Positions 42,769-51,273 of a stretch of 64,000 nt of DNA are shown here, piece by piece; the stretch's first letter is position 1; every line of letters starts with the position of its first letter. The notes below the pieces were generated by a model, which saw nothing but the letters and a program-made list of their open reading frames with translations, made no database searches and was not told the origin of the DNA. A program made the translations under genes and the position numbers. The stretch comes from PALSA-612 sp963791225 (lineage in GTDB: Bacteria; Actinomycetota; Thermoleophilia; Gaiellales; Gaiellaceae): contig CAWBRV010000008.1 of the NCBI GenBank assembly GCA_963791225.1, positions 62,001 through 126,000 on the forward strand, given 5' to 3'.

Positions 42769-43467
42769 ATGCAATGGCTCCGAAAGCCCGGGCGAACGGC
42801 GCGACTTCTCATCGCGATCGGCGCGGGCGGGGCTGCGTTCGGCATTGCCAGCGCGGTCCAAGCGAGCATCCCCGACGGCGGCGGGGTGATCCACGGTTGC
42901 TACAACACGAGCCTGGCGCACGGCAGCCCGACGGGCGCTCTTCGGGTGATCGACACGTCGAAGCCGAACGGGAACTGTGCGTCGTGGGAAGCGCCGCTCG
43001 ACTGGAGCGCGCACGGCCCGACGGGGTCTAAAGGGCCGACGGGCTCGCGCGGGCCGACTGGGCCGAAGGGCACGACCGGCGCACGGGGGCCGACAGGAGC
43101 AAAGGGTCCGACGGGCGGCAAGGGCGCGACCGGTGCCCGTGGCACGACCGGACCGACCGGCCCCGCGAGCAGCGCGACGTTCTTCGCCGACGTGAGCTCG
43201 GGCGGAGCGATCGATGCGGCGTCCCCCGGCACGACGGCAACGCGGATCGGCCTCGGCGCCTACCAGGTCACCTTTACGAGTCCGGTGAGCAGCTGCGGAG
43301 CCGTCGCGACGATCGGCTTCAACTCCAACGGCGGCGTCAGGCCTGTCTCCGGCGGGCAGACCCAGGCGGATCTGAGCGGCGTGATCCCGAACAGGGTCAG
43401 CGTGCAGACGTTCTTCGCGGACGGAACCCCGGACGACGCCACGTTCCATCTCGTGATCGTCTGCTGA
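42769..43467 (+). CDS. Secreted collagen-like repeat protein
   Basis: 232 residues: signal sequence (RTARLLIAIGAGGAAFGIASAVQA), a short N-terminal domain with two Cys (HGCYNTS, GNCASWE), about 16 Gly-Xaa-Yaa triplets rich in GPT/GAT/GTT (from GPTGSKGPTG to GTTGPTGP, about residues 84-132), and a C-terminal beta domain with Cys in SSCGAVATIG and the terminal VIVC. Thr in the Y position replaces hydroxyproline, as in other bacterial collagens. Probably a cell-surface or spore-like exposed protein. Single-gene unit closed by a strong terminator. Confidence 0.85.
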   Translation: MQWLRKPGRTARLLIAIGAGGAAFGIASAVQASIPDGGGVIHGCYNTSLAHGSPTGALRVIDTSKPNGNCASWEAPLDWSAHGPTGSKGPTGSRGPTGPKGTTGARGPTGAKGPTGGKGATGARGTTGPTGPASSATFFADVSSGGAIDAASPGTTATRIGLGAYQVTFTSPVSSCGAVATIGFNSNGGVRPVSGGQTQADLSGVIPNRVSVQTFFADGTPDDATFHLVIVC

Positions 43468-43474
43468 AACATCC

Positions 43475-43511
43475 GACCGGGCGGGGTTGCAGCAGCCTGC
43501 CCCGCCCGGTC
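43475..43511. terminator. Bidirectional terminator between collagen-like gene and proB
   Basis: GACCGGGCGGGG, 13-nt loop, CCCCGCCCGGTC: a perfect 12-bp stem between two convergent genes. Flanking T/A runs are weak, so termination may rely on stem strength. Confidence 0.7.
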
Positions 43512-43523
43512 TTGCAAGCCAGG

Positions 43524-44567
43524 TCAGTAGAGGACGAGCCGGTCGCGGTGCACGGCCTCGACGCCGCGCGGGCGGTCCGTCAACTCCATCGCGGCCGCGC
43601 CGGCGATGCCCTTCGCGAACGCGACGCCGTCGGAGCCGACGAGTTCGACGGCGTCGCCCGGCACGAAGCCGCCCTCGACCTGCGCGATGCCGACCGCGAG
43701 CAGGCTGGCCCCGTCCCTCGAGAGCGCGCGGCGGGCGCCGTCGTCGACGTGGATCCAGCCCGCGATCGGCTTGCCGTGAAGGAGCCAGAGCTTGAACGCG
43801 GACGGCGATCGCTCGCCCGGCTGGAAGCGTGTGCCGCGCGGCTCGCCGGCGACGATCGGCCCGAGGACGTCCGCGCCGGTCCCGGCCGCTATCACGGTCG
43901 GGATCCCGGCCGACGCTGCCAGCTCCGCCGCCAGCACCTTGCTCTGCATGCCGCCCTTGCCGAGCGGCGACCCCCCGCCGAACTCGGCCGCGTCCGCGTC
44001 GCTTCCGAGCTCGAGCAACTCCGCCCCCGGCGTCCCCGGCGCGCGCGAGTAGACGCCTTCGACCTCGGTCAGCAGCACGAGTAGCCGCGCGCGGACGAGG
44101 ATCGCGACCTGCGCCGCCAGCGCGTCGTTGTCGCCGAATGTGATCTCGTCCGTTGCCGTCGCGTCGTTCTCGTTCACGACCGGCACGGCGCCGAGCGCGA
44201 ACAGCGCCGCCAACGTGTTGCGTGCGTTCAGGTACGCGGCTCTGTCGGCCACGTCGATCGCCGTCAGCAGCACCTGCGCCGCCGCCAGGCCCTCGCGGCC
44301 GAGCGCATCGTCCCAGACACGCTGCAGCCGGGCCTGCCCGAGGGCCGACGCCGCCTGCAGCTTCGGCAGGCTCCGCGGACGAGCCGTCAGCCCGAGCCGC
44401 GGCAGCCCGAGCGCGATCGCGCCTGATGAGACGACGCATACCGGCGTGCCACCGCGGACGAGTCCGGCGATCTCCCCGGCACGCGCCCGCACCAACGAAC
44501 GTCGAACCCGTCCGCCCGGCCCCGCGACCAGCGACGAACCGAACTTGACGACGACGGCTCGTCTCAC
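43524..44567 (-). CDS. proB: Glutamate 5-kinase
   Basis: Phosphorylates glutamate, first step of proline synthesis. 347 residues: amino-acid kinase domain (VVVKFGSSLVAG, VCVVSSGAIALGLPRLGL, VVNENDATATDEITFGDNDALAA, GGGSPLGKGGMQSKVLAAE) and a C-terminal PUA domain (RALSRDGASLLAVGIAQVEGGFVPGDAVELV). GTG 44567 overlaps the proA stop (GTGA). Order proA-proB in one unit. Confidence 0.96.
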   Translation of the reverse strand: MRRAVVVKFGSSLVAGPGGRVRRSLVRARAGEIAGLVRGGTPVCVVSSGAIALGLPRLGLTARPRSLPKLQAASALGQARLQRVWDDALGREGLAAAQVLLTAIDVADRAAYLNARNTLAALFALGAVPVVNENDATATDEITFGDNDALAAQVAILVRARLLVLLTEVEGVYSRAPGTPGAELLELGSDADAAEFGGGSPLGKGGMQSKVLAAELAASAGIPTVIAAGTGADVLGPIVAGEPRGTRFQPGERSPSAFKLWLLHGKPIAGWIHVDDGARRALSRDGASLLAVGIAQVEGGFVPGDAVELVGSDGVAFAKGIAGAAAMELTDRPRGVEAVHRDRLVLY

Positions 44568-45799
44568 CGCGATTGCGTACCGTCGCCGACGACGCGATAC
44601 TGCCGCAGCCACAGGTCGCGGTACGTCACCGGCCCCCGCGGCCCCGGCGTCCAGTCGATGTTGATGCCCGTCTCCGGCGCGCCCGTGAGCGCGAACCCGT
44701 CGGTGAACCGCGTCGTCGCGTTCCAGAAGCCCACCGTGCCCCGGTAGGTGTCCAGAAACGCCTGCGCGGCGACCGCGTCCTCGGTCACGATCCCGGCCGC
44801 GAGCGCGGACGTCTCCTCGTTCGCGACGCGAGCCGCCTCCTCGAGCGAATCCGAGTAACACACTGTTACCTGGCTCGGGTTCCCGTCGTTCGCCCACTCG
44901 TGGCCGATCGGGCCGTCGAGCGGTCGCGCGCCCTCGACATCACCGCGCACCTCGAGGCCGTTTCCCTGGAGCAACGCGACCAGATCCGGGACGAGCGCCG
45001 CAGCCGCGCGGTCGACGAGGCAGAGGTTGAGCCGGTTGCAGACGCCGAGCCGGTCGACGCTCGCAGCCACGATCGCCAGCAGCGTGTCGCGTGACGCGTC
45101 GGCGTGCACGTACAGCACTCCGCCGCCCTCGGCGTGGGCGAGCGTCCGCACGCCCTGCTCCGCGGCAAGTCGCGCGAGCGCCGCCGTCGTCTCGCCGCTG
45201 CCACGGAGGATGACGAGTGGGATCACGTGCGGGAGCGAGACGAGCGCCCGGGCGCCTTCCCGGTCGGGCGACCGCACCAGCCCGACCGCCCCCGCCGGCA
45301 GCCCGGCGGACGCGAGCGCCGGCCGCAGGACCTCGTCGACCAGCACGGTCACCGTGCGCAGCGCCGCGCCGCCGGTCCGCAGAACGGAGGCGTTCAGGCT
45401 CTTCAGCAGCTGGCCCGCGACGTCGAGCGCGACCCCGGGCCGGGCCTCGAAGTTGGCGCCGACGACGCCGATCGGGATCCGGCGTTCGGTGACGCGCAGG
45501 CCGTTCGGAAGCGTCCATGCATCCACCTTGCGCGCGAGCGGCTCGAGGCCGGCCAGCGCCTCGACCTGCGCCGCCAGTGCGTCGACACGCACGTCGTCGA
45601 GCCGTAGCCGGTCGAGCATCGCGTCGGTGAGCTCGGCCGCCGCGACGTCGGCCCTGTTTGCCTCGAGGATCGCGGCGCGCTGCTCGCGCACGAGCGCAGC
45701 CGTGGAGCGCAACGCCGCCGCGACCGCCTCGTCCGTGAGGCTCGCTGCGGCGCGCTTCGCGGCAGCGGCCTCGAGCTCGATCTCCTGGAGAAGCTCCAT
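44564..45799 (-). CDS. proA: Gamma-glutamyl phosphate reductase
   Basis: NADPH reduction of glutamyl phosphate to the semialdehyde. 411 residues of aldehyde dehydrogenase fold; blocks ERRIPIGVVGANFEARPGV, NASVLRTGGAALRT, HAEGGGVLYVHADAS, and the catalytic-cysteine region reading RLGVCNRLNLCLVDRAAA; C-terminal RFTDGFALTGAPETGI. ATG at 45799 is 6 nt after TAGGAT, leaderless. Divergent from the sulfite reductase operon. Confidence 0.95.
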   Translation of the reverse strand: MELLQEIELEAAAAKRAAASLTDEAVAAALRSTAALVREQRAAILEANRADVAAAELTDAMLDRLRLDDVRVDALAAQVEALAGLEPLARKVDAWTLPNGLRVTERRIPIGVVGANFEARPGVALDVAGQLLKSLNASVLRTGGAALRTVTVLVDEVLRPALASAGLPAGAVGLVRSPDREGARALVSLPHVIPLVILRGSGETTAALARLAAEQGVRTLAHAEGGGVLYVHADASRDTLLAIVAASVDRLGVCNRLNLCLVDRAAAALVPDLVALLQGNGLEVRGDVEGARPLDGPIGHEWANDGNPSQVTVCYSDSLEEAARVANEETSALAAGIVTEDAVAAQAFLDTYRGTVGFWNATTRFTDGFALTGAPETGINIDWTPGPRGPVTYRDLWLRQYRVVGDGTQSR

Positions 45800-45805
45800 C
45801 CGGAG

Positions 45806-45850
45806 ATCCTAAGGCTTCCGTTTTAGAAGTTGCTTCACTTTTGATAGCGT
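45806..45850. promoter_or_regulatory. Divergent leaderless promoters proA / sulfite reductase
   Basis: Minus-strand TAGGAT (45811-45806) is 6 nt from proA; plus-strand TTTAGA (45822), 17 nt, TAGCGT (45845-45850) is 6 nt from the reductase ATG. The spacer is AT-rich and holds GAAG-TTG-CTTC (45827-45837), a small palindrome that could be an operator. Confidence 0.5.
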
Positions 45851-45856
45851 CACCAC

Positions 45857-47488
45857 ATGGCAGCCACGACTGACGCCACCTGGGAGCTCGTCCTCAAGCG
45901 CAACCCGGTCGAGCGGCTGAAGCAGGAGAAGAGCCCGCTCGGCATTCTCGGCGAGCTGCCCGCGCTGATCGCCGACGGCTACGAGCGGATGGCCGAGGAG
46001 GACATGGTCCGCCTCAAGTGGTGGGGCCTCTACCACGACAAGCCGAAGGTCGGGACGTTCATGCTCCGGATCAAGCTGCCGGGGGGCCTGCTCACGCCGA
46101 CGCAGCTCCGCGCGATCGGCGAAATCTCGACCGTTCACGGCCGCGGCGACGGCGAGCTGACGACCCGGCAGAACGTCCAGCTCCACTGGCTCGAGCTCGC
46201 GGCGCTGCCCGACGTGTTCGCGCGGCTCGAGGCGGCCGGGCTGACGACCGCCGGAGCGTGCGGCGACACGGTGCGCAACATCACCGGCTGCCCCGTCGCC
46301 GGCATCGCGCACGACGAGCTCTTCGACGCGACGCCGCTGGTCGAGGAGGCGGCCGAGTTCTTCTACGGGCACCCGGACTACTCCGACCTCCCACGCAAGC
46401 ACAAGATCACGATCTCGGCCTGCCGCGACCGCTGCAACGCGCCCGAGATCAACTGCATCTCGCTCGTCGGCGTCGTGCACGAGGACCGCGAAGGGTTCGC
46501 CGTGCTGGCCGGCGGCGGGCTCTCGTCGGTGCCGCGCCTCGCCCGCGACATCGGCGTCTTCGTGCCGAAGGAGGAGGCGCTCGAGGTCACACGCGCGCTC
46601 CTCGACGTCTGGCGCGAGGACCTGACCTACCGCGTCTCGCGCGTGAAGTCGCGGATGAAGTTCATGGTCGACGACTACGGTCCCGAGGGCGTGCGCGCGG
46701 CGATCGAGCAGCGGCTCGGCCGCGAGCTCGAGAGCTTCACGCTCGACCCGCCTCCGGAGGGGTTCTCCGACCACGTCGGCGTCCACGCGCAGAAGCAGCC
46801 CGGGCTCGCCTACGTCGGCGTCCCCGTCCATCTCGGCCTCGTCTCGGGCGAGCAGATGACCTCCGTCGCCGACCTGGCCGGGCGCCTCGGCGCGGACGTC
46901 CGCATCACGCGCCTACAGAACTTCGTCGTCGCGAACGTTCCCGCGGAGCGCGTCGACGAGGCCGTCGCCGAGCTGCGCGACCTCGGCTTCCCGCTCGACC
47001 TGAACCCCGTGCGCGCCGCTTCGCTCGCCTGCACCGGCGAGCCGCACTGCAACTTCTCGGTGACCGAGACGAAGACGCGCGCCGACGCGCTGATCCAGGC
47101 GCTGGAGCGGCGTTTCGGCGACGACATCGCCGGCTTGCGCCTTCACCTCGACGGCTGCCCGCACGCGTGCGCACAGCACTGGGTCGGCGACCTCGGCTTT
47201 CAGGGCACGACCGTGCGCGACGAGCAGGGCAAGCGCCGCCAGGCCTACGACGTGTTCCTCCGCGGCGGACTCGGCGCCGGGGCGGCGATCGCGCGGCCGG
47301 TCTTCCGCCGCGTGCCGACCGAGGAGCTGGACACGACCGTGGAGGGCCTCGTCGGCGGCTGGCTCGCGGCTCGCCACGACGGCGAGTCGTTCCACGCGTT
47401 CTGCGACCGATCGACCGACGACGAGCTCGGCGCCCTCGCCGGCCGCGAGCCGGCCAGGGCCAGAGACCGGGAGAAGGAGGCAGCGTGA
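45857..47488 (+). CDS. Ferredoxin-dependent sulfite (or nitrite) reductase
   Basis: Six-electron reduction by a siroheme and a 4Fe-4S cluster. 543 residues with the two-fold NirA/Sir architecture: LTTRQNVQLHWLEL (first ferredoxin-like half), GDTVRNITGCPVAG, KITISACRDRCNAPEINCIS, and later cluster cysteines CTGEPHC and CPHAC (C-X5-C and C-X3-C patterns). Sequence alone does not separate sulfite from nitrite reductase; the downstream APS reductase and siroheme genes favour sulfite. First gene of the operon; GTGA overlap with cysH. Confidence 0.93.
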   Translation: MAATTDATWELVLKRNPVERLKQEKSPLGILGELPALIADGYERMAEEDMVRLKWWGLYHDKPKVGTFMLRIKLPGGLLTPTQLRAIGEISTVHGRGDGELTTRQNVQLHWLELAALPDVFARLEAAGLTTAGACGDTVRNITGCPVAGIAHDELFDATPLVEEAAEFFYGHPDYSDLPRKHKITISACRDRCNAPEINCISLVGVVHEDREGFAVLAGGGLSSVPRLARDIGVFVPKEEALEVTRALLDVWREDLTYRVSRVKSRMKFMVDDYGPEGVRAAIEQRLGRELESFTLDPPPEGFSDHVGVHAQKQPGLAYVGVPVHLGLVSGEQMTSVADLAGRLGADVRITRLQNFVVANVPAERVDEAVAELRDLGFPLDLNPVRAASLACTGEPHCNFSVTETKTRADALIQALERRFGDDIAGLRLHLDGCPHACAQHWVGDLGFQGTTVRDEQGKRRQAYDVFLRGGLGAGAAIARPVFRRVPTEELDTTVEGLVGGWLAARHDGESFHAFCDRSTDDELGALAGREPARARDREKEAA

Positions 47489-48270
47489 GTCTCTACGAGG
47501 TGCTGGACGAGCTCGAGGCGGGTGAGCTGTCGGTCGAGTTCGAGGGACAGGAGCCGCAGGCGTTGCTCGAGTGGTCATTCGAGCGCTTCTCGCCGCGGAT
47601 CGCGATCTCCACCGCGTTTCAGATCGACGGGTCCGTCCTGATCGACATGGCCTACGAGGTCGACCCGGGCGTCAAGGTGTTCACCGTCGACACGGGCCGG
47701 TTGCCGGAGGAGACATTCGAACTGGTCGAACGCGTGCGCGACCGCTATCCCGGCATCGAGCTCGAGATCCTCGCGCCGGACGCTCAGCACGTCTCGCGCA
47801 TGGTCGGTAAGCACGGGCCGAACCTCTTCTACCGGCAGGTCGATCATCGCCTCCTCTGCTGCCAGGTGCGCAAGGTGCTGCCGCTGACCCGGCACCTCGC
47901 GTCGCTCGACGCCTGGATCACTGGGCTCCGGCGCGACCAGTGGGCCTCGCGGACAGACATCCGGAAGATCGAGATCGACCACGACCACGGCGCGATCGTG
48001 AAGCTGAACCCGCTCGCCGAGTGGACGGAGGAGGAGGTCTGGGACTACGCGCGCGCGAACGACGTGCCGACGCATCCGCTGTACGAGCGCGGCTACACGT
48101 CGATCGGCTGCGCGCCCTGCACACGGGCGATCGCGCCGGGCGAGGCCGGCCGAGACGGGCGCTGGTGGTGGGAGACGAACGCACCCAAGGAGTGCGGGAT
48201 CCACTGCGCGATCGAGACCGGCGGCCTCGAGCACGAGCTGCACGCGCTGATCGGAGAGCACGATGAGTAG
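47485..48270 (+). CDS. cysH: Adenylylsulfate (APS) reductase
   Basis: Thioredoxin-dependent reduction of APS to sulfite. 261 residues. PP-loop-like ISTAFQIDGSVLIDMA and FTVDTGRLPEETFE; the CC pair in HRLLCCQVRKVLPL and the CAPC pair in YTSIGCAPCTRA bind a 4Fe-4S cluster, which marks the APS rather than the PAPS type; the catalytic Cys is in KECGIHC. GTG start overlaps the reductase stop. Supplies sulfite to the preceding enzyme. Confidence 0.95.
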   Translation: MSLYEVLDELEAGELSVEFEGQEPQALLEWSFERFSPRIAISTAFQIDGSVLIDMAYEVDPGVKVFTVDTGRLPEETFELVERVRDRYPGIELEILAPDAQHVSRMVGKHGPNLFYRQVDHRLLCCQVRKVLPLTRHLASLDAWITGLRRDQWASRTDIRKIEIDHDHGAIVKLNPLAEWTEEEVWDYARANDVPTHPLYERGYTSIGCAPCTRAIAPGEAGRDGRWWWETNAPKECGIHCAIETGGLEHELHALIGEHDE

Positions 48271-48718
48271 CGTCGCGCTCCGCGGCGAGGCGCAGGAGGT
48301 CGCGCTCGCGGAGGCTCAAGCCGTTCTGGCCATGGCTCGGGACGACGGCTACCGGGGACGGCTGGCTTCGCTCCAGGCGGCCGCCACCGAGGGCGAGATC
48401 GCGGGCGAGGACGCGGAGACGTTGCAGGAGCTGCTCGAGGTCGGCCTGCAGAGCGGCCGGCTACGTGCGCTCTACGGGCCGGGAGGCGAGCGCGCGGCGC
48501 TCGCGACCTACCGCCGTCTGCCGAGCGGCGCGGCCGTCGCCGCGAGCGCGCGGGAGGTCACCGAGGCCCTGCGCGCGCTGGCCGGGCAGGAGCTCCGCTC
48601 CGTCTCGCTCGAGGCGCTCGGGCCAGGGGCGTTTTCGCTCTCGCTCGCTGCAGGCGCGGCAGAGATCACAGTGCGGCTCGACCGGCAGGGTGCGCGGCTC
48701 CACTCGGTGGGCGTGTGA
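48263..48718 (+). CDS. Unknown protein in sulfate assimilation operon
   Basis: 151 residues, overlaps cysH by 8 bases and the next gene by GTGA, so it is tightly coupled. N-terminal half is helical and acidic (ALAEAQAVLAMARDDGYRGRLASLQAAATEGEIAGEDAETLQELLEVGLQSGRLRALYGPGGE); the C-terminal half is beta-rich (SVSLEALGPGAFSLSLAAGAAEITVRLDRQGARLHSVGV). No membrane helix or cofactor motif. A small chaperone or accessory for the reductase is conceivable, but nothing proves it. Confidence 0.78.
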   Translation: MSSVALRGEAQEVALAEAQAVLAMARDDGYRGRLASLQAAATEGEIAGEDAETLQELLEVGLQSGRLRALYGPGGERAALATYRRLPSGAAVAASAREVTEALRALAGQELRSVSLEALGPGAFSLSLAAGAAEITVRLDRQGARLHSVGV

Positions 48719-49275
48719 GCAAGCGGTACTACATGGCCTGTCTCGACCTCGACGGGCGCTCCGTGCTCGTCGTCGGCGGCGGACGGATGGCGCTCGAGAA
48801 GGTGCACGGTTTGCTCGACTGTGGAGCGCGCGTGACGGTCGTCGCGCCGGAGGCGCTGCTGGAGCTCCTGTCGCTCTCGGTCGAGTGGCTCCCGCGCGGC
48901 TACCACTCCTCAGACCTCCGCGGCCGCTTCCTCGTCGTCGCCGCCACCTCCTCGACGCTGCTCAACGGGCGCGTGTTCGCCGACGCCGAGGCGCGAGGCG
49001 TCTTCTGCAACGTCGTCGACGTCCCCGACCTGTGCTCGCTCATCCTCCCCGCCGTCCACCGGGAGGGGCCGATCGCCGTCGCCGTCTCGACCGGCGGCGA
49101 CTCGCCGGCGCTCGCACAGCGGATCCGCGACGACGTCGCCGCGCTCGTCGGCCCGAGGCACGCCGACCTCGCCGAGGAGCTGCGCGCACTCAGGCCATGG
49201 GCCAAGGAGAACCTGCCGACCTACGAGGCGCGAAAGGACTACTTCCAGCGTCGCGTCGAAGAGGCGCTGGCGTGA
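48715..49275 (+). CDS. Precorrin-2 dehydrogenase (siroheme synthesis, Met8/CysG-N type)
   Basis: 186 residues, NAD-dependent oxidation of precorrin-2 to sirohydrochlorin, possibly with ferrochelatase activity. Rossmann motif SVLVVGGGRMALEKVHGLLDCGARVTVVAPE, then RFLVVAATSSTLLNGRVFADAEARGVFCNVVDVPDLCSLILPAV and STGGDSPALAQRIRDDV, the family signature. GTG start with GTGA overlap. Makes the siroheme used by the first gene of the operon. Confidence 0.92.
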   Translation: MSKRYYMACLDLDGRSVLVVGGGRMALEKVHGLLDCGARVTVVAPEALLELLSLSVEWLPRGYHSSDLRGRFLVVAATSSTLLNGRVFADAEARGVFCNVVDVPDLCSLILPAVHREGPIAVAVSTGGDSPALAQRIRDDVAALVGPRHADLAEELRALRPWAKENLPTYEARKDYFQRRVEEALA

Positions 49276-49326
49276 GCGTAGGCTCGACGGAGCTCACCAA
49301 TGAGCGGAGGCGCCGGCTTTGCCGGC
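49276..49326 (+). repeat. Short dispersed repeat, second copy
   Basis: GCGTAGGCTCGACGGAGC, then GCCGGC-TTT-GCCGGC 36 bases after its start. Matches 27738-27790. It fills nearly the whole gap before cobA. Confidence 0.6.
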
Positions 49327-49339
49327 GGCGGGAGCGGGA

Positions 49340-50053
49340 ATGAGCGGACGAGTGTGGCTCGTCGGCGCCGGCCCAGGCGATCCCGGGCTGATCACCGTGC
49401 GCGGGCTCGATGCGCTGCGCCGCTGCGACGCCGTCGTCTATGACCGGCTCGTCGCGCCGGAGCTCGTGGACGAGGTGCCCCCCGACGCGCTTCGCGTCGG
49501 CCGCGAGCCGCTGGCGCAGGAGGAGATCAACCGGCTGCTCGTACGTCTCGCGCGCCGGGGCCTCGACGTCGTCCGCCTGAAGGGCGGCGACCCGTTCCTG
49601 TTCGGACGCGGGGGCGAAGAGGCGCTCGCGCTCGTCGAGGCCGGCGTGCCGTTCGAGGTAGTCCCGGGCGTCTCGTCCCTCGCCGCCGTACCCGCTGCGG
49701 CCGGGATCCCCGTCACGCATCGCGGCGTCTCGTCGCAGGTCACGATCGTGAACGGGCACGGCCCGCTCGACCTGCCCGCGCTGGCCGCCACGCCCGGCAC
49801 GCTGGTCGCGTTCATGGGTCTCGCGCGACTCGAAGAACTCACGGCCGGGCTGATCGCGCACGGCCGCGACGTGTCGACACCTGCAGCCGTGATCGCGAGC
49901 GGCACGCTCCCGGAGCAGCGCGTCGTCGTCGCCCCGCTCGATCGGATCGCGGAGGCTGCAGCTGAACTCGACCCGCCGGCCCTGGTCGTGATCGGCGACG
50001 TCGTCTCGCTGGCGGAGATGCTCGGCGGAGTTCTGAGCGCCGTCGCAGCCTGA
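49340..50053 (+). CDS. cobA: Uroporphyrinogen-III C-methyltransferase
   Basis: SAM-dependent bis-methylation of uroporphyrinogen III to precorrin-2. 237 residues: WLVGAGPGDPGLITVRGLDAL, AVVYDRLV, VRLKGGDPFLFGRGGEEALAL, EVVPGVSSLAAVPAAAGIPVTHRG and FMGLARL are the family blocks. Follows the dehydrogenase after a short repeat. Provides precorrin-2 for siroheme; no cobalamin genes are nearby, so a siroheme role is most likely (SUMT). Confidence 0.95.
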   Translation: MSGRVWLVGAGPGDPGLITVRGLDALRRCDAVVYDRLVAPELVDEVPPDALRVGREPLAQEEINRLLVRLARRGLDVVRLKGGDPFLFGRGGEEALALVEAGVPFEVVPGVSSLAAVPAAAGIPVTHRGVSSQVTIVNGHGPLDLPALAATPGTLVAFMGLARLEELTAGLIAHGRDVSTPAAVIASGTLPEQRVVVAPLDRIAEAAAELDPPALVVIGDVVSLAEMLGGVLSAVAA

Positions 50054-50055
50054 GG

Positions 50056-50061
50056 TAGAGT
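50056..50061 (+). promoter_or_regulatory. -10 element of aminotransferase gene
   Basis: TAGAGT, 6 nt before a GTG at 50068; leaderless arrangement. It helps decide the start of the following frameshifted gene. Confidence 0.4.
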
Positions 50062-50067
50062 CTCTGC

Positions 50068-51264
50068 GTGCGCCCGGCGCCCCGCTAGAGCGGTCGTCCG
50101 AGATCCGGCTCCGCCGGGTCACTGCGCTGCCGCCGTACGCGTTCGCCGAGGTCGACCGGGTCAAGCTCGAGCTGCGACGCGCCGGCGAGGACGTGATCGA
50201 CCTCGGGTTCGGCAACCCGGACGTGCCCTCGCCGGACGTGGCGGTCGAGAAGCTGGCGCAGGCTGCCCAGGATCCGCGCAACCACCGCTACTCGGCGAGC
50301 CGCGGCATCCCGAACCTCCGCCGCGCGATCTGCGACCTCTACCGGCGCCGCCTCGGCGTGGAACTCGATCCCGAACGCGAGGCGATCACGACCATCGGCG
50401 CGAAGGAGGGCCTGTCGCACCTGATGTGGCTGCTCGTCGAGCCGGGTGACGTGGCGCTCGTGCCCGACCCGAGCTACCCGATCCACCGGTTCGCGCCCGT
50501 GCTCGCCGGGGCCGAGGTCGAGAGCTTCGGCCTCGACGGCGACCTCGTCGCCGGGCTCGAAGACGCACACCGCCGCGCGAAGGGTCGCGCCCGTACGGTC
50601 GTCGTCTCCTTCCCGCACAACCCGACCGGCGCCGTGGCGACGCCGGAGCTGATGCAGCGGATCGTCGACTTCGCGCGCGAGCGGGGGCTGATCGTCGTCC
50701 ACGACTTCGCCTACGCCGACCTCGCCTACGACGGCCACGAGCCGCCGTCGATCCTGCGGGCCGACGGTGCCCGCGAGGTGGCGATCGAGCTGTACTCGCT
50801 CACGAAGGGGTTCTCGATGGCCGGCTGGCGCGTCGGGTTCGCAGTGGGGAACGCGGACGTCCTCGCCGGCCTGGCGCGGCTCAAGTCGTATCTCGACTAC
50901 GGCACCTTCCAGCCGATCCAGATCGCGGCGATCGTCGCGATGAACGAAGCACCGGATTACCCGCGCGAGGTGTGCGAGATCTACCGGTCGCGGCGGGACG
51001 CGCTCTGTCGCGGCCTGCAGCGCGCAGGCTGGCCGGTCGAGCCACCGAAGGGGACGATGTTCGTGTGGGCCGAGGTGCCGGAGCGCATTCCGGGCCGAGG
51101 GCTCGCATGCCTTCGCGCTCCGGCTTCTGCGCGAGGGGAAGGTCGCGGTCAGCCCGGGCGCCGGTTTCGGGCCAGGCGGTGAGGGCCACGTCCGCTTCGC
51201 GCTCGTCGAGAACGAGCAGCGCATCGCACAGGCGGTGCGAGGCATTCGCGTCGCTCTCGGATAG
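50068..51264 (+). CDS. AlaC-type aminotransferase (two frameshifts)
   Basis: PLP class I aminotransferase. Core: DLGFGNPDVPSPDVAVEKL, HRYSASRGIPNLRRAICDLY, TIGAKEGLSHLMWLL, PNPSYPIH-like PDPSYPIHRF, SFPHNPTGAVAT and PLP lysine in LYSLTKGFSMAGWRVG. Closest to E. coli AlaC (glutamate-pyruvate). From GTG 50068 one missing C near 50079-50083 would give RPAPPLERSSEIRLRRVTALPPY; near 51090-51096 one extra G breaks RIPAEGSHAFALRLLREGKVAVSPGAGFG, after which the frame runs to 51264. Restored length about 398. Confidence 0.82.
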
Positions 51265-51267
51265 GCT
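51262..51267 (+). promoter_or_regulatory. -10 element of leuB
   Basis: TAGGCT, 6 nt before the leuB ATG at 51274; the TAG is also the stop of the aminotransferase gene. Confidence 0.4.
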
Positions 51268-51273
51268 CGGCCG

